Below are positions 8,581 through 17,074 of a DNA stretch of 64,000 nucleotides, piece after piece (position 1 is the first letter of the stretch; each line of letters begins with the position of its first letter). The notes under the pieces are model-generated. The model ran no database searches, was not told the DNA's origin, and saw only the letters and a list, made by a program, of their open reading frames with translations. Source of the stretch: CAZNPU01 sp964575335 (GTDB lineage Bacteria > Planctomycetota > Phycisphaerae > Phycisphaerales > SM1A02); contig CAZNPU010000001.1 of assembly GCA_964575335.1 (NCBI GenBank), forward strand, positions 186,001 to 250,000. Direction: 5' to 3'. Both the position numbers and the translations under genes were made by a program.

Positions 8581-9390
8581 ATGGCCATCATCGCACTTCA
8601 TTCCGCATCTACAGGACTCAGCGCACTGAGCACGTCGCTGGACGTGATCGCCAACAATCTGGCCAACGCCAACACTGAAGGCTTCAAGGCCAGCCGCGCA
8701 AACTTTCAGGACCTGCTCTACATCGAACGCGATGCGCCCGGCACAGAAAACGCCAACGGCGATCAGCGCCCGCTGGGGCTGTTCGTCGGCCTGGGCACCA
8801 AAATCTCCGGCACGCAGATCGACTTCACTCAGGGACCTGCCATGTCCACAGGCCGCACGCTCGATCTCATGATCGACGGCCCCGGGTTCTTTCAGGTGCA
8901 AGTGGAGGACACCACCGGCGAAGGTATTGCGTACACCCGAGCCGGCAACTTCATCCTTAATTCTGAGGGTGAGATCGTGCTCGCCACCGATCAGGGCAGA
9001 CGCTTGATCCCCAACATTCAGATTCCCCCTGACGCCACTGACATCAGCATCAGTGCCGATGGCACAGTGAGCGTGACCATTGCTGGCCAAATCGAGCCGC
9101 AGGAACTGGAGCGCATTCAGCTCGCCACGTTCATCAACCCCGCTGGGCTGCGACCGCTTGGCGAGAACCTCTACATCCCCAGCGCTGCATCCGGTGAAGC
9201 GATCGTGGGCGATCCGCTTGAGGACGGCCTGGGCGGCATTCGGCAGGGCTTTCTCGAAGGCTCGAACGTCGATCCGGTTTTCGAGCTGGTGAATCTCATC
9301 AAAACGCAGCGAGCATTCGAACTCAACAGCCAATCCATCCAGGCTGCGGATGAAGCCCTGCAGACCATCGGCAGGTTGAGAAGGTTCTAA
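8581..9390 (+). CDS. flgG: Flagellar distal rod protein FlgG
   Basis: Distal rod protein of 269 residues, close to the family length of about 260. The N-terminus has the rod signature VIANNLANANTEGFKASR, the middle LDLMIDGPGFFQV, and the C-terminus the conserved VNLIKTQRAFELNSQSIQA helix. I chose ATG 8581; an in-frame extension to 8545 adds 12 residues before the conserved start and lacks a ribosome site. It follows flgF by 60 bp and precedes flgA, all on one strand, so it belongs to the same operon. Confidence 0.93.
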   Translation: MAIIALHSASTGLSALSTSLDVIANNLANANTEGFKASRANFQDLLYIERDAPGTENANGDQRPLGLFVGLGTKISGTQIDFTQGPAMSTGRTLDLMIDGPGFFQVQVEDTTGEGIAYTRAGNFILNSEGEIVLATDQGRRLIPNIQIPPDATDISISADGTVSVTIAGQIEPQELERIQLATFINPAGLRPLGENLYIPSAASGEAIVGDPLEDGLGGIRQGFLEGSNVDPVFELVNLIKTQRAFELNSQSIQAADEALQTIGRLRRF

Positions 9391-9518
9391 CGCCAGTGAC
9401 GCGGTAAAGCAGCGTCGCGCTGCTCGCCTCGGCACCCGCTGACCGCCACGACTTGCTCACCCCATCGCCAGCACGCCACATCGTTTGTTCACAGCTCGGC
9501 ACAACAGGAATTTGCGTC

Positions 9519-10616
9519 ATGATTCGAATCAAATCGCCTTACATTGCTGCACTGATCGTCGGCCTTGTTGCAGGCATGATGTCTGCCGTCGCCGGCACTG
9601 CTGCTGCCGATACCATTGCGCTTCGCAACGCTGTTCGCTTGCCCGCTGATGCTCAGGCGGTCACGCTCGCCGACATTGCTGAGATCGAAGGCGAAATGGC
9701 AGAGCGCTTTGCTGACCTTTTTATTCTTGAACTGCCCGAATCCGGCGACGCAGTGGAAATCAGCGTGCGCGACGTTCGCCAGCGTTTGCACGAAGCCGGC
9801 GCGCATTGGGGCAGGATCAATCTCAGCGGCCGCAAGGTTATTGTTCGTCCCAGCCGCGGCTCTGAGATCGCGCCGCCCTTGGCCAATGCGCCGGTCTCGC
9901 TCGCTGAGCCCAAGCGTGAAGCGTCAGCGAAAAAGCGCGAGCCATCGCGCGTGGAAGTACGTGCGGTTGACGTGGTCAATCAGTCCACGCTGCGCGGCAT
10001 GATCGCAAACCTCATCGTCAACAATCTCAATGCGCAGGCGCATGATGTCGCGCTTTTGTTTGAAAACGATGACGCTGACCTGCTGGATCGCGCACTGGAA
10101 GGAGCGCGATTCGAACTGCAGCCGCTCGGCAGCTTTGTCAGCGAACGTATTGAACTGGCTGTGCGAATCTGGAGCGATGGCCGGGTGACGGAGACGCACC
10201 GGATATCGGTGTTGCCCAAGCTGCGCGTGCAGGCGACGGTGTTGCGTCATGACATCGGCCGCAATCATGTTCTCAGCGATGCTGATCTGGAGACCGTGCA
10301 GCAGTGGCTCTCACCGCCGCTGGCTGCCATGACGGTGCATCGTGTCGCAGCGGTGGGGCGGGTGGCGGTGCGGAGCATGAAGGCCGGCGAAGTGCTTCGC
10401 GAAAAGCACATTCATCGCGAAACGCTGGTGAAGCGAGGCGATCTGGTGATTGTGCGCTGCCTGGTGGGCGGCGTGGCGATCTCGCTGCAGGCTGAGGCGA
10501 GATCCGATGGCGGCGAGGGCGATGTCATCGAGTTTCGCAAACAGGGCGAGCGAGAAACGTTTCTTGCGACCGTCGTCAGTCGTGGTGAAGCCGTGCTGGA
10601 TCTGGCAAAAAGATAA
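9519..10616 (+). CDS. flgA: Flagellar P-ring assembly chaperone FlgA
   Basis: Periplasmic chaperone that helps the P-ring protein FlgI assemble around the rod. The ATG at 9519 follows AGGA and opens a signal peptide ending near AGTAAAD. The 365 residues are longer than enterobacterial FlgA (about 220): the N-terminal half contains an extra region with a charged Ala/Lys linker. The C-terminal SAF domain is recognisable in RHDIGRNHVLSDADLETVQQ, AVRSMKAGEVLREKHI and KRGDLVIVRC. Its ring partner FlgI is not encoded in this window. Confidence 0.85.
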   Translation: MIRIKSPYIAALIVGLVAGMMSAVAGTAAADTIALRNAVRLPADAQAVTLADIAEIEGEMAERFADLFILELPESGDAVEISVRDVRQRLHEAGAHWGRINLSGRKVIVRPSRGSEIAPPLANAPVSLAEPKREASAKKREPSRVEVRAVDVVNQSTLRGMIANLIVNNLNAQAHDVALLFENDDADLLDRALEGARFELQPLGSFVSERIELAVRIWSDGRVTETHRISVLPKLRVQATVLRHDIGRNHVLSDADLETVQQWLSPPLAAMTVHRVAAVGRVAVRSMKAGEVLREKHIHRETLVKRGDLVIVRCLVGGVAISLQAEARSDGGEGDVIEFRKQGERETFLATVVSRGEAVLDLAKR

Positions 10617-10749
10617 GCCGCGATAAGCAGCAACTGCAATGAAAGGTACGTGCATTGCACTGGATGCCGAACACGCGATGACCGCACCGAAGGCCAATAT
10701 CTGACAACTGATCTGACAATCAGCAACTAACATCCCGGAACATTCATTC

Positions 10750-11484
10750 ATGAAACGCACTCACATCATTCTTACCGCACTTGGCAGCATGATTGCTGTG
10801 ATTCCAAACACCGCGGCGCAGTCGTCGTCACGGTATTTTGCGGAAGAAGCCGCATCAAGTTCGCTGCTGGTGACCACGCCGCCATCTGAATCAGCCACTG
10901 CGGTGAACGCCGACCCGCACGCGCTGCGTGCGGTGAGCATGTTTGCCGTTGCGCCGCCGGAGCCGCGTGAATTCCAGAAGCACGATCTGGTGCAGATCAT
11001 CGTGCGCGAATCCAGTCAGGCAACGAGCAGCCAGGAACTGGAAACCGAAAAAGAAACGCAGATCGACGGCCAGATCTCAGCCTGGCCCAACTTCAACTTG
11101 CGCGATCTACTGAATCTGCAGATTCAGGCCGGCCGCTCGACAAATCTTCCAAAGCTTGATGTGAACTTCACCAAGGAATTCTCCGGCGAGGGTGATTACA
11201 AGCGGAAGGACGACATCACTGCCCGGCTCACCGCGGAAGTGATTGAAGTTCTGCCCAATGGTAACCTTGTTCTGGAAGCGCGCACGCACATCAAGACCGA
11301 CAAGGAAGAGCAGACACTGAAGGTAACGGGCATCTGTCGGCCGGATGACGTCACCGCTGCCAACACGATCCTTTCGAACCAGCTTCACGATCTCACGATC
11401 GAAAAAATGCACAAAGGCGAGTTGCGTGAAGCAGCGAACAAAGGCATCATCACCAAGGTGCTGGAAACGGTGTTCGCATTCTGA
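10750..11484 (+). CDS. flgH: Flagellar L-ring protein FlgH
   Basis: Outer-membrane L-ring subunit, 244 residues. Typical FlgH segments are HDLVQIIVRESSQATSSQ, FSGEGDYKRKDDITARLTA, LPNGNLVLEARTHI and the C-terminal GIITKVLETVFAF. The N-terminus is a signal peptide (MKRTHIILTALG...NTAAQ), but no lipobox cysteine follows, whereas the enterobacterial FlgH is a lipoprotein. The gene closes the flagellar run and is followed by a hairpin at 11545-11580. FlgI and FlgJ, often next in related clusters, are not here. Confidence 0.9.
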   Translation: MKRTHIILTALGSMIAVIPNTAAQSSSRYFAEEAASSSLLVTTPPSESATAVNADPHALRAVSMFAVAPPEPREFQKHDLVQIIVRESSQATSSQELETEKETQIDGQISAWPNFNLRDLLNLQIQAGRSTNLPKLDVNFTKEFSGEGDYKRKDDITARLTAEVIEVLPNGNLVLEARTHIKTDKEEQTLKVTGICRPDDVTAANTILSNQLHDLTIEKMHKGELREAANKGIITKVLETVFAF

Positions 11485-11544
11485 TATCTCGATCGAACCG
11501 CTCTCGTCATTGTGCGTATCGGATCACCTGCAAGGGTGGATGGG

Positions 11545-11580
11545 ACCCGGTCGGCTGCACGGTCGGCCGGGTTGTTTATT
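11545..11580 (+). terminator. Hairpin terminator after flgH
   Basis: ACCCGG at 11545-11550 pairs with CCGGGT at 11567-11572, with possible inner GGC/GCC contacts and a T-rich tail TTGTTTATTT. It lies 60 bp after the flgH stop. The stem is short with a large loop, so efficiency is uncertain. Confidence 0.5.
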
Positions 11581-11717
11581 TGTGATCCGACAGCCGCAAA
11601 GCAACGCCTTGCGCCGCATACATAAATCACAAAATACCCCCGAATGTTACACGCACAATTAACCGCAGCGCTGATCACGCAGCACGATGCGCAGTCTGCA
11701 GTGATGCGCCATCAACA

Positions 11718-12785
11718 TCACTTGTAGCGCACTTCCCGATCGAAGAAGCCGTACCGGGCCGCTTCCTTGGCCAGCGCCAGGGTTTTTTCCGTGCAGGCAA
11801 TTGCGCGTTCGCAGCCTTCCTTGAGAATGTTCAGGATTGCCTGGTCGTCGCCTTCGTACTGCTTGCGACGTTCGCGCATGGGCGTGAGAAGCTTGTCGAT
11901 CGCCTCAGCGACCTCAGCCTTGATGTGCCCGTCGCCGATGTTGTCGCCCGTTGCGTATCTGTGCTCAAGCTCCTTCACGCGCGCTTCATCCTGAATAAAC
12001 GTGCGCACGTACTGAAACAGCGCGTTGTTGATGTCGCCCGGCTCGGTCATGCTCTGTCGGCCGGTGTAGAGCTGACCCATCTTCTTCTTGATAGTCTTGA
12101 GATCGTCGGTGATGAAGATTGCATTGTTGAGCGACTTGCTCATCTTGTTCACGCCGTCGGTTCCAACCAGGCGGCCGACTTTGCCCACATCAGCTCGCGG
12201 GATGGGGAATACGCCGCCGAGCTTCACGTGGTCTTCATCGTCTGCGTGCTCATCAACCTTGCAGTAGATCTGGTTGAAACGCCGCGCCACCTCGCGCGTC
12301 AGTTCCAGATGCGGCACCTGATCTTCGCCCACCGGCACGCTGTGAGCGCGAAACGCCAGAATGTCCGCCGTCTGGCCAACCGCATACAGCGGAAAGCCAA
12401 AGCTGTAATTGTCGCCCAGCCCCTTGACCTTGATTTCATCCTTCAAGGTCGGGTTGCGCATCACGCGGTTGAACGGCAGAAGCATTGCGAACAGGTAGGT
12501 CAGTTCGCTGATTGCGGGAATCTCGCTCTGGAGGAAGATCGCGCTGCGGGCAGGGTCGATGCCCATTGCCAGATAGTCACGCACGATTTCCAGGCAATCG
12601 CGGCGGATTTCATCAGGCCGATCGGCCCGCGTGGTGAAGGCGTGAATGTTGGCGATGATGAAATAGCACTCGTGGGAGTCCTGCAGCTCAACACGCCGCT
12701 TGACGCTGCCCACGTAGTGGCCCAGATGCAACTGTCCGGTCGGTGTGTCGCCGGTGAGAATAACGGGTTTTCCGGTCGCGTTCAT
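11718..12785 (-). CDS. trpS: Tryptophanyl-tRNA synthetase
   Basis: Charges tRNA-Trp; class Ic synthetase of 355 residues. The HIGH-type motif is TPTGQLHLGH (H20-H23), and KMSKS is at 214-218. GEDQ and the region around residues 130-145 (FPLYAVGQTADIL) match the tryptophan pocket of the bacterial enzyme. The ATG at 12785 has TACAGT 9 nt upstream (12795-12800) and no Shine-Dalgarno sequence. It converges on the flagellar operon and sits downstream of the CPBP protease gene on the same strand, not in an obvious tryptophan operon, although trpC lies 1.1 kb away on the other strand. Confidence 0.96.
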   Translation of the reverse strand: MNATGKPVILTGDTPTGQLHLGHYVGSVKRRVELQDSHECYFIIANIHAFTTRADRPDEIRRDCLEIVRDYLAMGIDPARSAIFLQSEIPAISELTYLFAMLLPFNRVMRNPTLKDEIKVKGLGDNYSFGFPLYAVGQTADILAFRAHSVPVGEDQVPHLELTREVARRFNQIYCKVDEHADDEDHVKLGGVFPIPRADVGKVGRLVGTDGVNKMSKSLNNAIFITDDLKTIKKKMGQLYTGRQSMTEPGDINNALFQYVRTFIQDEARVKELEHRYATGDNIGDGHIKAEVAEAIDKLLTPMRERRKQYEGDDQAILNILKEGCERAIACTEKTLALAKEAARYGFFDREVRYK

Positions 12786-12794
12786 GAGACACGT

Positions 12795-12800
12795 ACTGTA
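12795..12800 (-). promoter_or_regulatory. Candidate -10 element of trpS
   Basis: TACAGT on the minus strand, 9 nt before the trpS ATG at 12785, with no ribosome binding site between. The transcript would have at most a few leader bases. Confidence 0.45.
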
Positions 12801-12929
12801 GCAAAGGAAAAAGCCGAAAGGCGACGTTTGAGAGGTGAAAAGTATGGTGCGCCGCTTCGTCTGCCGTCGCTGCGGTTCTGTCTTGTCTTCGGCTTCCGGT
12901 TGGCTGGTTGTGCAGGCAGTTGCTGGCTG

Positions 12930-13931
12930 TCACTGGATGAACTGGGCAAGCGTGAGGTTGCCTGCGTTAAACAGCATGTGCATGACAATGGGCGCGACGA
13001 GTCGGCCGGTGCGCTCGTAGGCCCAGCCGAAGGCCGCCGCCAGCACGAACAATACCGTCAGCGCGTGCGGCGGGACGCTGGGAACGTGCTGCAGCGCGAA
13101 GATGCCGCTGGTCAATGCGATGGCGGCCCAATGACCAAGGCCAGCGAATACCAATGACCGCTGCAGCAGTCCGCGATACATCACCTCTTCCATCACCGGC
13201 GCGCCGATCACCACCAGCAGGACCATCAGCAGATACCAGCCATCGTGGGGAGCATCCAGCAGCAGCCGCAACGTGTCATGGGCGATCGGATCATCCGGCG
13301 CGCGTGTGATCCATGCAGTCAGCGCTCCTGCTGCATGAACGACAGGCCAGGCCAGCAGCAGCGCGCCTGCGCCGAATGCCGCGGCTTTTGCTGTGCCAAG
13401 ACGAGAGCTTCGATCCGCCGGACTGGCTCGCATGGTCAGCCAGAGAAAGATGCCGACTGCTATCGCCTGGCCCGCGTACGCTCCAAGCATCATTAGCGCG
13501 GTCTGCTGCAGCGTCAGCGGCTGGCCGGATGAGATTGCCTGAGCATCGCCGAACTGCGCCGCGGCAGCGCCGGCTCCAATCTTGCCAAGCAGCCACATGA
13601 TGATGAATAAGCCAAAGCCCAGCGAGGCTGGAAAAGGTGCCGGGCGATTGGGCGCCGATCGCAGCCGGTGCCACCTTAGAGCGAAAAACAGCGCGATACA
13701 TCCAGCAGCCAGTACAAACATGATGACATTGCCCAATCCCAACTGCCGCCTCGGCGCTGCAGTCTCAGGCGGCGTGGCTTCGACCGGAACAGGGGGCATC
13801 GGCTGATCGAGCGCTTGTGCGCTCTCAGATACTTCAGCTGATTGGTCGATGATGAGTGGTGCGGCTATAACTTGTGTTTCCCACCCCGTCAGCGACACCA
13901 AGACCAGCATCAGGAGTACGCAGGCAATCAT
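12930..13931 (-). CDS. CPBP family intramembrane glutamic protease
   Basis: Membrane protein of 333 residues with the CPBP (Rce1-like/abortive infection) signatures near the C-terminus: the EE..YR motif in APVMEEVMYRGLL, FALQH, and the last-helix histidine in IVMHMLFNAGN. These supply the catalytic Glu and His residues. About eight hydrophobic segments follow an N-terminal signal-like helix (MIACVLLMLVLVSL). I start at 13931, where GGGAAGG lies 9-13 nt upstream; this ATG shares the palindrome CATG with the trpC start on the other strand. The frame is open further upstream to 14219, but that part lies wholly within trpC. The substrate is unknown. Confidence 0.85.
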   Translation of the reverse strand: MIACVLLMLVLVSLTGWETQVIAAPLIIDQSAEVSESAQALDQPMPPVPVEATPPETAAPRRQLGLGNVIMFVLAAGCIALFFALRWHRLRSAPNRPAPFPASLGFGLFIIMWLLGKIGAGAAAAQFGDAQAISSGQPLTLQQTALMMLGAYAGQAIAVGIFLWLTMRASPADRSSRLGTAKAAAFGAGALLLAWPVVHAAGALTAWITRAPDDPIAHDTLRLLLDAPHDGWYLLMVLLVVIGAPVMEEVMYRGLLQRSLVFAGLGHWAAIALTSGIFALQHVPSVPPHALTVLFVLAAAFGWAYERTGRLVAPIVMHMLFNAGNLTLAQFIQ

Positions 13932-14790
13932 GGCATCCGGCCTTCCCGGACAACCCGGCACGCCCGCTGTCCCAACCCTCGACGTCATCCTTGCGCACAA
14001 GCGAGTCGAGGTGGCCAAAGCGAAGGTGAACACACCGCTGAAAACATTGCAACTGCGATGTGCCCAGCTTGAAAGACCCAGGAATTTTTTCGCAGCAGTT
14101 GTGAGCGAGCGCGACCGAAACCGCACCAGGGTGATTGCGGAGATCAAGCGCAAAAGCCCGTCGGCGGGGCTGCTTCGTGAAGCGTTTCGAGAGTCGTTCG
14201 ATCCGGTCGGCATCGCCAAACAGTACGCAGAAGCTGGCGCCGCGGCACTGAGCGTTCTGACGGATGAGACGTTCTTCGGTGGGCATCTGGGCTATATCCA
14301 GCTCGTGCGCGACGCTGTGCCGCTGCCGGTCTTGCGCAAGGACTTCATCGTTGACGAATATCAAATCTGGGAAGCCCGGGCCGCCAACGCCGATGCGGTG
14401 CTGCTGATCGCTGACGTTCTGCCTGAAGGCGAACTGCTGGACATGATGATTCTCGCCCGCGAACTGGGCATGACCACGCTGGTGGAAGTGCACGATGTGG
14501 AAACGCTGCTGAAGGTGCGCCGGTATATCGGATTTCCGCACGCAGGCTACTCGCTTCTGGGCATCAACAATCGCAATCTGCGCACGATGGAAACCGATCT
14601 TTCCCACAGCTTCCGCATGGTGGAAATGGTGGAAGACCGTCACGTGCTGGTGAGCGAATCGGGCATCAAATCGCAGGACGACTTGCGCAAGCTGCGCCAG
14701 CATGGCGTGAACATTGTGCTGGTAGGCGAAAGCCTGCTGCGGCGGGAAAATCCCGGCGAGGCGCTTCGCGAACTTCTGGGAGCAGCCTGA
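13930..14790 (+). CDS. trpC: Indole-3-glycerol-phosphate synthase
   Basis: Tryptophan biosynthesis enzyme that closes the indole ring of CdRP. The 286-residue TIM barrel shows LDVILAHKRVEVA at the N-terminus, EIKRKSPSAG (phosphate and CdRP contacts, residues 71-80), VLRKDFIVDEYQI, LGINNRNLRT and VSESGIKSQDD. All diagnostic strands are present, so the enzyme should be active. The start at 13930 follows GCAGG 5 nt upstream, and its ATG overlaps the ATG of the CPBP gene. The rest of the trp pathway is not adjacent; a stand-alone trpC is common outside proteobacteria. Confidence 0.95.
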   Translation: MASGLPGQPGTPAVPTLDVILAHKRVEVAKAKVNTPLKTLQLRCAQLERPRNFFAAVVSERDRNRTRVIAEIKRKSPSAGLLREAFRESFDPVGIAKQYAEAGAAALSVLTDETFFGGHLGYIQLVRDAVPLPVLRKDFIVDEYQIWEARAANADAVLLIADVLPEGELLDMMILARELGMTTLVEVHDVETLLKVRRYIGFPHAGYSLLGINNRNLRTMETDLSHSFRMVEMVEDRHVLVSESGIKSQDDLRKLRQHGVNIVLVGESLLRRENPGEALRELLGAA

Positions 14791-14943
14791 CCGCAGCCCT
14801 GGATGCAGTGAAGCAGCCTGCGCTGCTTGATATTCCAACTGTCAAATTCGATGCGGCTTATCGAAAATACAGACGCAGCAGAGCGACAATCTCCGGCACG
14901 TTGATCAGGCATCGATCGCAACGCTGCATTGCAGACTCGCGAA

Positions 14944-14949
14944 TACAGT
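14944..14949 (+). promoter_or_regulatory. Candidate -10 element, near-leaderless start
   Basis: TACAGT 8 nt before the ATG at 14958; no Shine-Dalgarno sequence lies between. Confidence 0.45.
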
Positions 14950-14957
14950 AACGTCGC

Positions 14958-15695
14958 ATGTTCAGGCCCGTTCGTCGAACACTCAGGCACATCCGGTATC
15001 ACTCGGCTTCGCGGCCGAACAATATCTGGACGCGCGCTGCTGATGCAGCCCTGGTGGCGTCGCTTCTTTGTGCGCTGCCCGTGGTGTGGCTGTGCGACAT
15101 CGCAATCATTCGACATGTCACTGCCCTTGAGCTGACGGGCATCGTCTGGCAGGACGCTCAATCAAATGTAACGACTGTGCAGTTGAATAATGCGCCGATG
15201 GGGCTGCTCAGCCGCCCGTCCGGCGATCCGATCGGCAGCTTCAAACTCACCGTGACCAATCATCATCGCGGCTGGCCGTTTTCCACAAGTGTGCGGCAAC
15301 TGCCGGCTGTACTTGATCTGGATCTGCGCACCGAGCCTCAGCCCCGTCCGAACGTACAACTGGATTCCGATTCGCCGCTGCGCAAAGCGCTCGAAGCTGC
15401 GCTGCACTCCAATGAGCAGGACGCAGCGCTGGCTGCATTTCGCCGCGACAACGCGCACGTGCAGCATCACACGCTGGCGTGGGTGGCTGGAAGCGCAACC
15501 TGGTGGATCATGCTGACGTTCGGTTCATCCATCGCGCTGGCTGTTATTCGATTCAGTTCGCGGTGGATTCAAGTCAAGCGCGAGCTGCGCCGCCGCCGAT
15601 TGCGCGATGAAAACAAATGCGCCCACTGCGGCTACGACCTCACCGGCCTGGAGTTTCATGAAAAATGCCCCGAATGCGGCGCGCTAGTGTGGTGA
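14958..15695 (+). CDS. Membrane protein with C-terminal zinc ribbon
   Basis: A 245-residue protein of unknown function. It has one N-terminal membrane segment (about residues 29-50), a globular extracytoplasmic part of some 110 residues, and a second membrane segment at about 175-195, followed by an Arg-rich stretch. It ends in a four-cysteine ribbon, CAHCGYDLTGL...CPECG, which would lie in the cytoplasm. This ribbon is widespread in planctomycete membrane proteins. Its neighbour on the opposite strand carries the same ribbon at its N-terminus. The start is preceded by TACAGT and no ribosome site. Confidence 0.72.
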   Translation: MFRPVRRTLRHIRYHSASRPNNIWTRAADAALVASLLCALPVVWLCDIAIIRHVTALELTGIVWQDAQSNVTTVQLNNAPMGLLSRPSGDPIGSFKLTVTNHHRGWPFSTSVRQLPAVLDLDLRTEPQPRPNVQLDSDSPLRKALEAALHSNEQDAALAAFRRDNAHVQHHTLAWVAGSATWWIMLTFGSSIALAVIRFSSRWIQVKRELRRRRLRDENKCAHCGYDLTGLEFHEKCPECGALVW

Positions 15696-15732
15696 TCGGA
15701 ATAACTCACTCTGGGCGTGATTCATTCAGCAA

Positions 15733-16227
15733 TCACATGGCAAACAACTGATACACGACATAGGCGTTGAGACTCGACAGCGCCAGCACGATCGCGCCTG
15801 TGACGATCAGCGTCCGCCACCGCTGCGCGCCGAGCCATGCCAAGCCGAATATGGCCAGCAGCGAGAAGAATGTCATCAATATGATGGCCCACACGTTGTC
15901 GATCTCGAAAGAAAACCAGCGTCGCAACAGTGCAGCGGGCATCAGCATCGGCAGTGCGGGCCAGCGGATAACCCACTGCCAGCGGTAGTCATTCCACGGA
16001 TAATCGATCAGAATCAGCCAGCTGAAAGGCGCGTAGATCGCCAGAGCCATGACCAGCACGGAAACCATCCAGCGAAAGCGACAATCGCGCCGCGCAGCGC
16101 GTGCAGAATCGTACAACGTGCCGCATTCAGGACACACCAGCTCTGATAAGCCAGCAAGACTGTAGCCGCATTTGAAGCATTTCAGCGCAGCGTGCGGCAG
16201 TGAGCGGCGGGGTGAGGCGTCAGCCAT
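15733..16227 (-). CDS. Membrane protein with N-terminal zinc ribbon
   Basis: A 164-residue protein. Residues 16-35 form a zinc ribbon (CFKCGYSLAGL...CPECG) nearly identical in layout to the one ending the convergent neighbour. Three or four hydrophobic helices follow (for example WMVSVLVMALAIYAPFSWL and the C-terminal stretch). I start at the ATG at 16227; the TTG three codons earlier overlaps the TACACT promoter-like hexamer, which sits 8 nt before this ATG. Function unknown; probably a membrane-anchored small zinc protein. Confidence 0.7.
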   Translation of the reverse strand: MADASPRRSLPHAALKCFKCGYSLAGLSELVCPECGTLYDSARAARRDCRFRWMVSVLVMALAIYAPFSWLILIDYPWNDYRWQWVIRWPALPMLMPAALLRRWFSFEIDNVWAIILMTFFSLLAIFGLAWLGAQRWRTLIVTGAIVLALSSLNAYVVYQLFAM

Positions 16228-16235
16228 GCGAATCA

Positions 16236-16241
16236 AGTGTA
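16236..16241 (-). promoter_or_regulatory. Candidate -10 element, near-leaderless start
   Basis: TACACT on the minus strand, 8 nt before the ATG at 16227, with no ribosome binding site. Confidence 0.5.
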
Positions 16242-16296
16242 GCTATGCCGCAGCGGCAGCGTGCGGAGCGCGGTTTCATGGTTGATCGTTCGTCGG

Positions 16297-16302
16297 TACA
16301 TT
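16297..16302 (+). promoter_or_regulatory. Candidate -10 element, near-leaderless start
   Basis: TACATT 7 nt before the first of two ATGs (16310, 16313) of the enoyl-CoA hydratase gene. No Shine-Dalgarno sequence is present. Confidence 0.45.
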
Positions 16303-16309
16303 GAGCATC

Positions 16310-17074
16310 ATGATGAACGATCTGGTTCAAGTCACGCTCGAGAATAACATCGCCACGTTGACGCTCAATCGGCCTGAAGCGCACAACGCGCTGTCGGTTG
16401 AGCTGATTGCCGCCATGAATGAAGCGCTCAGCGGCATTGAACGCGACGCTGCGCCGGATGGAGCTGTGCGCGTGATGATCCTCGCCGGTGAGGGCAAGTC
16501 CTTCTGTGCCGGCATGGATCTCAAGGGCGTGATGAGCGATCCCAAAAAGATGGCGGGCATGCTGCGCGATCTCTCGGTGTTCAGCCGGCGTGTGCGGCGA
16601 CTGCCGATCCCGACGATTGCCCGCGTGCAAGGGGCTGCGGTCGGCGGCGGCTGCGGGTTGATGGTTGTGACCGATTTCGCCATAACGCATCCCGAAGCGA
16701 AAGTCGGCTACCCCGAGGTCGATCTGGGCGTGTGTCCCGCGGTGGTGGCGCCGTGGCTGATCAAAAAAATCGGCCCCGGCCGGGCGCGGGCCATGCTGCT
16801 GGCGGGGGGGACGATGTCCGGTCAGGCAGGTTTCGAGGCAGGGTTGGCCTCGCATCTGGTGCCGCGGGAGCAACTTGTATCCGCAGCGCAGGAACTGGCG
16901 GAGAAACTCGTCAAAGGCGGCCCAAATGCAATGGCTGTCACCAAACGCTGGCTGAATGAGCTTGATGGTTCAATGGAAGATGCGCCGTTTGAGAAAGCTG
17001 CGGAACTTTCAGCGCAGGTGATCGCTGGCGAAGAAGCGCAGACACGCCTGCGACGAATCTTCGGCGAGAGATAA
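16310..17074 (+). CDS. Enoyl-CoA hydratase/isomerase family protein
   Basis: Crotonase-fold enzyme of 254 residues that hydrates or isomerises an enoyl-CoA. Visible family marks: LNRPEAHNALS, the first oxyanion-hole segment KSFCAGMDLKG, the second ARVQGAAVGGGCGLMV, and YPEVDLGVCPAVVAPWL, which carries the acidic catalytic position. The C-terminal helix is present, so the protein is full length. Two ATGs (16310 and 16313) are possible. It is 600 bp before the acyl-CoA dehydrogenase on the same strand and may act in the same catabolic route. Hydratase, isomerase and related activities cannot be separated by eye; methylglutaconyl-CoA hydratase is one option. Confidence 0.88.
   Translation: MMNDLVQVTLENNIATLTLNRPEAHNALSVELIAAMNEALSGIERDAAPDGAVRVMILAGEGKSFCAGMDLKGVMSDPKKMAGMLRDLSVFSRRVRRLPIPTIARVQGAAVGGGCGLMVVTDFAITHPEAKVGYPEVDLGVCPAVVAPWLIKKIGPGRARAMLLAGGTMSGQAGFEAGLASHLVPREQLVSAAQELAEKLVKGGPNAMAVTKRWLNELDGSMEDAPFEKAAELSAQVIAGEEAQTRLRRIFGER

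Noticed and set aside
11925..13157. Open frame of 410 codons on the plus strand
   Set aside because: Antisense to trpS and the end of the CPBP gene; no domain or ribosome site.
12930..13931. Abortive-infection or defence gene
   Set aside because: CPBP proteins have many roles, and no other defence gene is near; treated as a generic membrane protease.
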